Shown piece by piece: positions 47,562 through 56,836 of a stretch of 58,265 nucleotides of DNA. The stretch covers positions 58,331 to 116,595 of the forward strand of contig NW_019775336.1 in assembly GCF_001039355.2 (NCBI RefSeq). The letters are read 5' to 3'. The notes beneath the pieces were generated by a model, which was not told the DNA's origin, searched no databases, and was given only the letters and a program-made list of their open reading frames with translations. A program made the translations under genes and the position numbers. This DNA is from Lingula anatina (lineage: Eukaryota > Brachiopoda > Lingulata > Lingulida > Lingulidae). The stretch's first letter is position 1. The number at the start of each line of letters is the position of its first letter.

Positions 47562-49397
47562 ATGGAGGAATTTTTAAGAAAACTAAACGATTCGATGACT
47601 GAGGTCGAAGTTATCGTCCAAGAAACAAAGACATTGAAAGACCTGAACGCCCAACTTCTGGACGAGATGGAAGATCGCTGGGAGCTGGCCGATTATTTGG
47701 AGGAAGCCGTCAGGAACTTGAAAATAACGCCAAAGAAAGTCCACCCAGTAACGGCAGTGAAGCAAAAAATCCACCAGGTGGTGCTGAAGGTGGCTAGCCT
47801 CAAAGCCCACTTGAAATATTACGTAAAAATGGAAAGACTTCTGGCGTCGCTGCTTCGAGAGTATAATGGGGCCCTGAAAGTGTCCATGTGCGCGCTGGTG
47901 ACTCCCGTACATGATAAGTGTCAACAGAAACAAAAGATGCTCGCAGTAGGTATCTTTAACGAGTGTTTGAACCAATTCTTTTCAAAATAAATTAATAAAT
48001 AGTCTGTTTTATTTGTTGCTTTTAAAAGCAGGTGGTTACAGCTGTATCCATAAAAAGGCACATGTTAAAATTTAGGCCTTTAATTGGACAAGGCGGACTG
48101 CCCCTTATTTCTGTTTCACTAGATAGTTTCGAAGCTCTTCATTGTTTTCAACTTTATTTTTGTTGAAATATATGTTCTTGCTTCATCAAAATGTTCAATT
48201 AAACGCCAAAGACAATTTTAAAAGGCAAAATTATTAGTGGTTCCCATCATAATTTTTTAAAAATAATAACAAAACAAACGTTGGTTGTTTATCAATTTTC
48301 CCATTGTTTCCCAGACGGAGATCAACTCTTTGGAGAGGGAGTTACAAGACCTGGACCGCCAACTTCAGCGCGCAGAGAAAAAAGCCGCCGAGGAGGACGC
48401 CAAAGAGGAAGAGGAGCAGCCCCCAAAGCATTTCTCTTACATGAAACGAGAGAGCAAACGCATCGAAAGTCCAGAGAAAAAGACTCTTATTGACAAAGTC
48501 AAATACATGCTGGAGACGGTGCAAGAGCGCGGAAGCAAAGACACGAAGAAATTCGAAAGACAAATCGAGGACCTTAACAAGACGATTTTCGAACTGAGGA
48601 TGCAAAATGACTTTAACCGGATGCAGGCGTCTCAGTTGGCGTCGCACTGCCCACGACCACTTCCGGGTCGACCAAAAAGTGCCATGCCGGGTCTGAGCCG
48701 GGCTCACCCCAATCAGCGACCAAGTACAAACCACAGGAGAATTCGATCCGCTCCAATTGTAACGAAGAAACATGGTGCAGAGCCTAAACATTACTCAGTG
48801 GGACCACTCAACATGCTGGACGGAAAAGGTACGAGTTTTGTTTTACTTTCACTTTCGTTTTTGAAAAGTTCCAGGACGCACAATTTATGATAATTATCTT
48901 TAAAATTGAATGGAGCTATTTTCAGACTCTAGTTTTCTTTACCTATTGATGACCGCATTTTGATTTTAAAAGGAAGCACTTATATGTGGCTATAAGACCT
49001 GTATGTGCATGTTTATGTGTACGTGTGCGTGTGTGTGTGCGCTGCTGCTGTTCTTTATTCATATTGTTCTTACTGTCTTCTAACAGGTTTTGTAAAGCCA
49101 AAGATGTCAACCGAATACCGCAACCTAATCCTTCACTACGTTGACTTTGAACTGGTTGACATGGAGCCACTATTGTCAGGGGGCGCTTTAAACAATACAG
49201 ACCTTAGGGTCATCAACTCACAGGGCGGAAACCTAGAAAGGATCAGTGCCCTTCTGGACAAGTTGGACGACTCACCCGCCGGTGCAAATGCCTTCGTGTT
49301 ATTCTGTCACGCGCTGAGGAAGAACCATAAGGTTATCTCTGATATGTTATACAAATGGACCCTCTATTACACTTACAACCAGGCTAGGCTGATTTGA
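47562..49397 (+). CDS. Coiled-coil protein with C-terminal CARD
   Basis: Exons 47562-47945, 48315-48828 and 49087-49397, giving 402 codons plus stop, with junction phases 0 and 1. Residues 1-128 are heptad-rich (KTLKDLNAQLLDEMEDRWEL). From 129 an acidic coiled coil (INSLERELQDLDRQLQRAEK) is followed by a second coil near 200, then a basic Pro/Ser/Arg-rich linker (RPLPGRPKSAMPG, RPSTNHRRIRSAP). Residues about 308-390 fit a death-fold CARD: EYRNLILHYVDFELVDMEPL, then LLDKLDD and ANAFVLFCHALRKN. Family role: CARDs assemble homotypically in the cytosol in apoptotic and innate immune signalling, and the coils would oligomerise it. No nucleotide-binding, kinase or caspase domain, so adaptor-like. 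The chosen ATG starts directly after two short upstream frames (47446-47496 and 47494-47541); the 5' UTR appears to be spliced at about 47441. Confidence 0.85.
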
Positions 49398-49800
49398 GTG
49401 TGTCGTTGAGTCTGTTGAGTAAGAAGCTGAGTGAGTCTGTGAGTGAGCGAGTATATGTAAATGGGTGGATGTGGGAGAGTTTGTAAGCGGATGGGTGAGT
49501 GAGTGAGTGAGTTTGTGTGTCTGGCAGTCGATCGGTGAGTATGGTTTTGAGTGAGTAAGTTTGTGAGTAAGCGAAAGGGTGGGTGAGTGAGTGAATCTGT
49601 GAGTTAATGAGTAGCTGATTTTGTGATTGGGAGAGTGGGTGGGTTAGTGAATTTGTAGATAAAAGAGTAGATGAGTGAGTGAGTGAGTGTTTGTAATTGA
49701 GCGAGCGGATGCGTGAATTTTTGAATGAGTGGGTGGGTTGATGGGGTAAGTGAAATTGTGAGTGAGTGGGTGACTTTGCAGGTGAATGAGTACTCAGTAT
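49398..49800. repeat. Degenerate GAGT/GTGA tandem in the CARD gene 3' region
   Basis: Starting at the stop codon, about 400 bp of variants of gagtgagtgagt and gtgggtgagt give an imperfect 4- to 8-bp periodicity. It probably lies in the 3' UTR, upstream of AATAAA at 49916. Confidence 0.8.
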
Positions 49801-49915
49801 GTACCAATTCGTCGGTCCACAAGTTTGTCCGTTACTGAGTTAGCAAGTGAATGAGGGAAGAAAGAGGTAAAGCACGCGAGATCCAAAGTAGAAGAGGAGG
49901 GAGGCAGTGAATGAG

Positions 49916-49921
49916 AATAAA
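49916..49921 (+). terminator. Poly(A) signal AATAAA of the CARD gene
   Basis: The first canonical hexamer after the stop, about 520 bases downstream; a second possible one lies about 10 bases on. Confidence 0.5.
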
Positions 49922-51515
49922 TACTGAAATAAAAGTCTGTGCTGATAATTTTCATAGACGAGGAATTATAATCTTTTTCCTACGGTAATGAGTTATACAT
50001 GTAGACTAGAAAGTTGGTGCTGTAATCCTTGCTCAAACGCACTTTATTTGTGTGTCTACCGCAGTGGCTATCAAAATATACACAACTGCCAAACTATATA
50101 TTTTCACTTGATGTGAGCTGATCTATTTTGACAACACCTACAGTGTATATGTCTTTTGACTGACTGAAGAAATTTTCGTACCGTTTCTACAACAAGTTTG
50201 ACTACGGTGCACTCCACCGGTACATACATAATAGGATTTTGTTCTTAAACATTTTCACACCATATGCCATGCCCTTTAACATTAAACATTAAGGCAACAA
50301 ATAATTTGTGGTGCAATCATCGATAACAGGACAGTCGGCTACGTGACCTTGACCTTTAATCGACGTTGCACGTGCAGTTGTACCCCTCCTTGCGCTTGCG
50401 TATTGATCTGTGGAACTTTGATGTGTTGGCTGCGGGAGACTGCTCAATTAAAGATCAAAATGCATCGTTTGATATCAATTTGCTCAACCTTTGCTCATTA
50501 TAAGCCATTCAATATGCTTCATAGATTTTGATACGTGGATTTTTTTTTCAGTTAAAGGCTACGGAGGCGAATCTTTTGGCATTATAGTAAGGCAAAACGC
50601 ATTGTGCTTTGTACCAGTGTTGTGTATGTCCTATTTGTGCCATGTTTGAATGCATTAACATGTAAGGTTCTTCAATGTACATCAAAATTTGAGAAATGCC
50701 GCAATGTGTCTGCCATGTGATCATATTTCCTATTGGACATAAATTACACAAAAAAGTGGAAAAATGATACCCTGTGTTGGTTTAAAGGAAGAAAGAGGGG
50801 ACATAGCATTTGGCAATAAATAAAAACATGAACAAAATTTCTAATGATAATTATTTAATCCTCCCCCCCCAAATTCCCCATTCTACCTTGAGTAGACATT
50901 AACATGAAAAGTCGTCGATATCTTTTGTGACCTGCTGCTACTGAAAATTAACCATTTTTCAATATTTGTGTTCAATATCATCTGATCACACACTGATACA
51001 CATTGTTCCACGACTTAAAATGGACACATTAATTGCTCATTGGAATAGTATTTTACAATTTTAATAGGTTTGAAGTAAGATTTGTATTGAATATTTAATT
51101 ACAATAGATTTTCTATTTCCGACACGATATTGTAATCGCTTTTCACATTGTGCTTAGCTGGTTACTCATTTGCTTACGTTGCTAGAATCATATTTACTCT
51201 CCGTGACATTTTTAAAATGTGATAGATGTAGAATAATTCGTTTATAGAAAAAATGATAATATAAATTAATAAACTTTATTTTGTATAGTAAACGTCTTCA
51301 CACTTGGGCTATTTTTTTTGTAAATACACAACTTTTGATTATTTGTTAAATATACCGTGTACATGTACCTTGGAGTAATACGTTTGTTTACGTCAATAGG
51401 CCGTCATTGATTGTGATACACGTGCGCGATTTGCATCGTTCTTTTACATATATTTTTCATCTCATTTAAATTAGCAATATATTTTTATTCATTCATTTAT
51501 ATTAACCTGTAGGAT

Positions 51516-51546
<31 letters not shown>

Positions 51547-51702
51547 TTATTGCATGTCCCCGTTTCTCATTTGGTTATCTTGTGTCTTCAGAGTTTGCAG
51601 GGGTTTCTGCCACTGCTTTACGCATTGTTCAGATCTCATGTTAGAACAAAAGGGAAACATGCGTGAAACATAAGTGCAATACCAGGTCCTTGGGTGTCCT
51701 AA

Positions 51703-51742
<40 letters not shown>

Positions 51743-51823
51743 AGGAGAGGGGGGGGGGTCAGTTCTAAAAAACCCCTTAACATGCAAGCAGGTTATTTGT
51801 ACCGCCTGTGGTTCTCAATGAAA
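49922..51823. other. Intergenic; simple repeats only
   Basis: AT-rich, with (TTTA)n at about 51514-51548 and (GT)n at about 51704-51740 followed by a G-run. No supported gene. Confidence 0.5.
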
Positions 51824-52750
51824 TCTTCAAAGAAATCCCCCACATCAATTTCCACCTTTAAGATCTTGGAGGGGGGCACACCACTCTTGTTCAGTTTTTC
51901 CCCTCGCTTTCTTCAAAAGTGCCCGCACGCTACTTGAGGATGTCAATGTCAAGATTATCGAGAGTTACTGTACTTGACAGGTCAAAGAAAATGTGACAGT
52001 TCGTAGTTTATCAAAAGTCAATAACTTGAAGACCATGAGAAAACATACATGATATCTAATACATGTCACCACTGTGTGGGAATTCCGTACCTATGAGAAC
52101 TATCCCTGAAATCAAGCTTTTAAACGCTCGTCTGTGTTTTGCTTCCTTAACACGATGAAGAACTCATTTTTCGCAATAGCAATTATTCTGCTGACTATTT
52201 CAAACACGCATAGTGCTGCAACGAGGACATTAGCTCGTCCTCTCCCGACTCAGAACGTTAAGAATTACATTGGCACCGATGGCTTGGCGGCTTGGATCAA
52301 AGCTTGGCTAAGCGTACTAAGCCGTGAGGCTTACACTGCCAGAGTCAAGGATGATAACTTAACCGCTGAAATTGAAGGGCTACAGGGTTCCAACACCCTG
52401 TTAGTCTCTGAAATGCAACAATTGCAGCGAGCGAACATCGACTTCAGTAAAACTCTCCATGACGTGCAGCAGAAGGTAGACAAGGGGACACAAACCGACG
52501 CCGCAATCCAAGCAGAAAATGTGGACCTTAAAAATCAGGTTGCAACAGTCAAGCAGCAGCTGCAGCAGCTGAAGGATTCACAAGAAAGAGGGATGACATC
52601 GCTGACAAAAGCAATCACGAATCTAGTACAGGCCGTTGCCAAACTCTCAATGTCTCGGGGATAAGACAGAGAACTACTGAAAATACCTGTACAAAGTACG
52701 TGGGACACCCTTACAGGTTGTTGTTCAACACAACCAACATTCTCTATAAA
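51824..52750 (+). repeat. Duplicated segment (source of the copy at 56158-56836)
   Basis: From aatcttcaaagaaatccccc to the tctctataaaag word this segment is nearly identical to 56158-56836. It includes about 330 bp of 5' flank, the whole reading frame and about 85 bp of 3' flank. The partner lacks 254 bp internally. Confidence 0.9.
52155..52664 (+). CDS. Secreted coiled-coil protein of the SRCR gene family, SRCR exon lost
   Basis: A single 169-codon open frame. The start at 52155 rather than an upstream ATG is supported by the signal peptide MKNSFFAIAIILLTISNTHS and by the equivalent start in the paralogue at 54085. After a short linker comes the shared block PTQNVKNYIGTDGLAAW, WLSVLS and a YTA...KDDNLTAE stretch, then a coiled coil (LKNQVATVKQQLQQLKDSQ). 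The frame ends with AKLSMSRG and a stop where the paralogue splices to its SRCR exon. A fossil of that exon lies at 52895-52945. It is either a truncated but working secreted coiled-coil protein or an early pseudogene; the intact frame favours the first, weakly. Confidence 0.7.
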   Translation: MKNSFFAIAIILLTISNTHSAATRTLARPLPTQNVKNYIGTDGLAAWIKAWLSVLSREAYTARVKDDNLTAEIEGLQGSNTLLVSEMQQLQRANIDFSKTLHDVQQKVDKGTQTDAAIQAENVDLKNQVATVKQQLQQLKDSQERGMTSLTKAITNLVQAVAKLSMSRG

Positions 52751-52894
52751 AGCCTTGTACTATTTTTTTTTCTAAGAAAAAAAATTGGTCACACCTCAGC
52801 TCCGAAATAAGCACGCACGTGGATGGATTCAATCTATTAGCTTTAAAATTCTAGCGTGTTGTTCTTAGGACAAATTTTGTAAATTAAAAACATC

Positions 52895-52945
52895 ACATTC
52901 GGACAAGGAACAGGCAGGATATGGGTAGATGATTTATGCGTACAT
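52895..52945 (+). pseudogene. Fossil SRCR exon fragment
   Basis: Reads TFGQGTGRIWVDDLC in one frame, against QFGQGTGKIWIDNLQC in the intact SRCR exon of the neighbouring gene (55120-55460). The upstream half of the SRCR module and everything after the Cys are gone or unrecognisable. It sits 230 bp after the stop of the truncated paralogue, where an SRCR exon would be expected. Confidence 0.8.
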
Positions 52946-53116
52946 TGTGGTAGGACCGAATACGATGTTAGGCTGCAGGCCTATTAGCACTGTTGAGAGG
53001 CCGTGTAAAAGAGGAAGGGGTACTCCTGCGCGTTGTAAAGGCCAGCTTGCACGGTTCCGACGTCATTCCGCGGAGGCTGAAATCGGAAAGATTTGTTTTT
53101 GTGCTGTACGTAGGCC

Positions 53117-53178
53117 GGTGTGACAGGATTGGTAGTCCGCTAGGAACCGTAGTCCGCTCCCCATTACTTTTTATATCA
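53117..53178. mobile_element. Family E fragment (copy 4)
   Basis: ggtgtgacaggattggtagt followed by ccgtagtccgctccccatta matches one end of the family E copies at 10.5 and 46.4 kb; the other end is absent. Confidence 0.65.
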
Positions 53179-53307
53179 GCTACGGATTTTTGAGGAAATA
53201 AAGACGAGGATTTTCCCCCTGTTTTCTGGTTATTTTGGCTTTTTGGACTTGGAGGCCTAACGATCAGTAAAATAAGACCAACAACTAGAAAACCACTCCG
53301 ATAGCAG

Positions 53308-53518
53308 TAGACCTCCGCCAAGGCAGAGATTTATTATTATTATTGATTATTGATTGATGATTGATCCGGATCACCATCAAACTAATGATCTCTCCCTTGG
53401 CCCACTTCTGACAGTTCCTGAAAATTTCATCAAAATCGGTCCATAACTTTTTGAGTTATGTTGATGACAAACAAACAAACAGACACACAGACAAACCGGG
53501 ATGAAAACATAACTCTTT
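53308..53518 (-). mobile_element. Dispersed element with CCTCCGCCAAGG terminus, inverse copy
   Basis: Contains gatccggatcaccatcaaac, ttggcccacttctgacagtt, cctgaaaatttcatcaaaat and gagttatgttgatgacaaac, which is the 32776-33069 element read on the other strand, with a shorter (CAAA)n tract. Confidence 0.75.
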
Positions 53519-54084
53519 GGTTCATGTAACTGTTCATCTTATTGTGCATATCTAATTTTAATCTGATGTACTTATTCGTTTTGTTAATAATGCGCCACAA
53601 TCGTTATTTGGTGTGACGTTTCAGTCTTTCCCACGTTTACTGCCTGAGATAAATAAACAGATGAAAAAATTATTTCTGGGTTAGTGTATGAGATAAAAGA
53701 TGACACCGTGCACGTGCAACGGTATTAATACAAAGGAGGTTTTATGTCGTGCCCATGGCTGCCTAGACTGAAAGTATTTCGAATTCGTCACCCTGGGTTT
53801 CAGGGCTGATTGATAAACTATTTAAAGTTATCAACGTGTTTCGGCAGGGACAGATTGGAGATTATTTAGTTACTTCTGAAATTCAGGGTGGGTTTTACAG
53901 ACGACACACAGAAATCTGTTAGTCTCGTGGTTTATCAAAAGTCAAACAAGGGTTGGTCATACCGCCATGAGAATTTATACATGGGATTTCAAGCGAGTCC
54001 AATCAGTGTCATTATTTCATACTTATGCCAATCCTCCCCTAAAACAAGCATTTTAGAGCTTGGCTAGCTTCGGTTTCTTAAACA

Positions 54085-55460
54085 ATGAAGAGCTTAGTTT
54101 TTGTGGTAGCAGTTATGATGTTCAGCGTTTTAAACGCTCAGAATAATATAACGACGAAACCGACGTTTCCAGTACCAACGCAAAACGTTAAGAATTACAT
54201 TGGCGCCGACGGCTTGGCGGCATGGGTAAAAAGCTGGCTGGGCGTACTAAGCCAAGAGATTTACACTGCCAGTATCAAGGATGAAAACCTTACGGCTGAA
54301 GTTGAAGAGCTACAGCGATCCGATAACAGCTTCAATAAAACTCTTCATGACGTTCAACAGAAAGTAAACAATGGGATACAATCCGTCGCCTCTACCCAAG
54401 CAGAAAAGGTGGCGCTAACTAACCAGGTAGCAACACTGAAGCAGCAGCTGCAACAGCTGAAGGATTCCTCACAAAAAGAGAGGGCACTGCTGAGGAGCGA
54501 AATGCAGAGCCTTGAGCTGCAATTACAGCAGCAGCTGAAGTTGGTGCAACAAACATCCAATAGTCTGAATCAAATGCTTGTAGGTGCGTTACTTTTGAAA
54601 TCCCCATTCACGCTTATTTTTTGTAGAAAAATGCAATTAATTTCGTTGCTTTACGCGCTTTTTTAATTGTTCTAAATAGTTTTCAATACAGTGTGTTCTT
54701 TCCACATCAGTTTGGAAACGAGCACAAGCTTATGACTTTGCCATCTAGCTTTAACAGTCTGTACTTTGCCGCATTATTCTGAGGATAACATTGGTATAAA
54801 CAACGCACATCGTATGCGAAAACGATAAAAAATTAATTAAAGTAAATAAATTAAGCAGGCCCGTAGCCAGGGGGGTTCCGTGGGTTCGAAAAGACCCCCT
54901 CCTTTTGTGGGGGAAAAGGTCCACTCTGGATAAAATTTTATTTAGGTACATTAATAAGGTTTCGTGGTAAAAGGTCCTTTTTGAAATTGTTGGCTACGGT
55001 CCTGTTAGGTCATGAGAAATAAATTTACTCTTAGATGACATTTTCAAAATCCCATTAAATCTACTGCTGCTGGTACTTTTTCTATACTCAGAATTAATTA
55101 TTGACCAATTTTGCTTCAGTGCCCATACGTTTAATGAATGGAGGCTATCGGCACGAGGGCAGAGTGGAGGTTTTCTACAACGGTGAATGGGGAACTGTCT
55201 GCGATGACGTGTTTGACGTCAATGATGCTAAGGTTGTGTGCAGACAACTAGGGTATCCGAACCGACACCCAAGAGTGACCCAATTCGGACAAGGTACGGG
55301 CAAGATATGGATTGATAATTTACAATGCGCTGGGAACGAAAATCACATTAGGATGTGTAAGCACAATGGTTGGGGCATAGAGAACTGCAGCCACAGCGAA
55401 GATGTTGGCGTGGAATGCACTGATATCTTCCCCGAGCCCTCACCCACGCCAGGCAAATAA
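54085..55460 (+). CDS. Secreted coiled-coil/SRCR protein (intact member)
   Basis: Two exons, 54085-54583 and 55120-55460, give 279 codons plus stop; donor GTAG|gtgcgt, phase 1. Signal peptide MKSLVFVVAVMMFSVLNA (1-18). Block PTQNVKNYIGADGLAAW at about 33-49, then WLGVLS and an EIYTASIKDENLTAE stretch; an extended Gln-rich coiled coil to about 166 (LEELQ/LQQLK heptads). SRCR domain at about 167-270: VPIRLMNGG, GEWGTVCDD, VVCRQLGYP, IWIDNLQC, WGIENC, VGVEC. Six Cys match group A SRCR, although group A domains are usually split over two exons and this one is on a single exon. A Pro-rich tail follows. Family role: extracellular ligand or microbe recognition; the coil suggests oligomers, loosely like scavenger receptor A but without a membrane anchor. 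A small MITE lies in the intron. Confidence 0.9.
54856..55004. mobile_element. hAT-like MITE in the SRCR gene intron
   Basis: Ends caggcccgtagcc and ggctacggtcctg are inverted and resemble the termini of the nested element at 27577-28105. About 149 bp, with a G-run just inside the left end. Confidence 0.8.
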
Positions 55461-55894
55461 ACTGAATGTTTACACATCATTCAAGATAGACCGACTACTG
55501 ATACAGCAAAAATGTTGTGAAGAAAAGGGGAGAATGAGAAAGGCAATATTTTTGTTTTAGTGTTAGGCACTAAGATGTTTTATACATTTAAAATATTGTG
55601 CACTTCCCAGTGAGTGTTTAAATTTTAAATCTTATTTGTACTGTAAAGTAAAAAGATTTATAAAACTGTACTCCTTATAGCGACAGGGTTGTTTTGCGCA
55701 AAACGACAATGTTTTTAGATTGCCATATTTTCATTGCCGCATGCAGTGTTACATAACTCCGTAGTCCATGTGTACGTGTATTTTTGTCTAGGTATTCGTA
55801 TGTCGATATTGCTGTTAACAAGAACGGAAAGCAGCGATATTTGAACTCGGTCAGCAAAGTTCTCTTTTATAACATGATTAAATAATATAATCAA

Positions 55895-55900
55895 AATAAA
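55895..55900 (+). terminator. Poly(A) signal AATAAA of the SRCR gene
   Basis: Canonical hexamer about 435 bases after the SRCR gene stop codon; no earlier exact hexamer noticed. Confidence 0.5.
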
Positions 55901-56157
55901 TGTGATAGGGTTTTAAAAAAAGCGAGGGAGCATGAGAATGATTCAAAAAGTAAGCCTGCGCTACACAAATACGCGCGCGGTTAAAAAGGCTTATTGCGGT
56001 TCCACAATGTTTCTGGAGGACGGGCGGGGAGGGGGGGGGGGGATGCGGGGACGGTGCTGTCTAGACAGCTGTTCCAAGACAGAATGTCCCCGTTACAGAC
56101 AAATGAAATCTTAAACGTGTAATATTCTAAGCCCACACGGGAGTCTCGAACGGAAAA
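55901..56157. other. Short spacer with a G-run
   Basis: Contains gggcggggaggggggggggg at about 56022-56042. No gene; it ends at the boundary of the duplicated segment. Confidence 0.6.
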
Positions 56158-56836
56158 AGAATCTTCAAAGAAATCCCCTACATCAATTTTCACCTTTAAA
56201 ATCTTGGAGGGGGTCACACCACTCTTGTACAGTTTTTACCCTCGCTTTCTTCAAAAGTGCCCGCACGCTACTTGAGGGTGTCAATGTCAAGATTATCGAG
56301 AGTTACTGCACTTGACAGGTCAAAGAAAATGTGACAGTTCGTAGTTTATCAAAAGTCAATAACTTGAAGACCATGAGAAAACATACATGATATCTAATAA
56401 ATGTCACCACTGTGTGGGAATTCCGTACCTATAAGAACTATCCCTGAAATCAAGCTTTTAAACGCTCGTCTGTGTTTTGCTTCCTTAACACAATGAAGAA
56501 TTCATTTTTTGCAATAGTAATTATTCTGCTGACTATTTTAAACACGCATAGTGCTGAAGGTAGACAAGGGGACACAAACCGACGCCGCTATCCAAGCAGA
56601 AAATGTGGACCTTAAAAATCAGGTTGCAACACTCAAGCAGCAGCTGCAGCAGCTGAAGGATTCACAAGAAAGAGGGATGACATCGCTGACAAAAGCAATA
56701 ACGAATCTAGTACAGGCCGTTGCCAAACTCTCAATGTCTCGGGGATAAGACAGAGAACTGCTAAAAATACCTGTACAAAGTACGTGGGACACCCTTACAG
56801 GTTGTCGTTCAACACAACCAATGCTCTCTATAAAAG
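56158..56836 (+). repeat. Duplicated segment, internally deleted copy of 51824-52750
   Basis: Nearly identical to the upstream copy in 5' flank, coding part and 3' flank, but lacking the equivalent of 52219-52472. The similarity stops exactly where the LINE sequence begins. Confidence 0.9.
56493..56748 (+). pseudogene. Deleted copy of the secreted coiled-coil gene
   Basis: The ATG and signal peptide (MKNSFFAIVIILLTILNTHS) are kept, but the sequence then jumps from agtgctg straight to aaggtagacaagg. The 254-bp deletion removes the PTQNVKNYIG block and half the coil, and shifts the frame. Translation would stop at 56613-56615 after 40 codons. Past the deletion, the original coil frame (QVATLKQQLQQLKDSQ) is still open to the original stop at 56748, so the deletion is recent. 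Confidence 0.9.

Noticed and set aside
56493-56748. Deletion in the duplicate read as a spliced intron or a new short gene
   Set aside because: The missing segment in the intact copy has no GT...AG ends, and joining it leaves a frameshift with a stop after 40 codons. A genomic deletion is the simpler reading.
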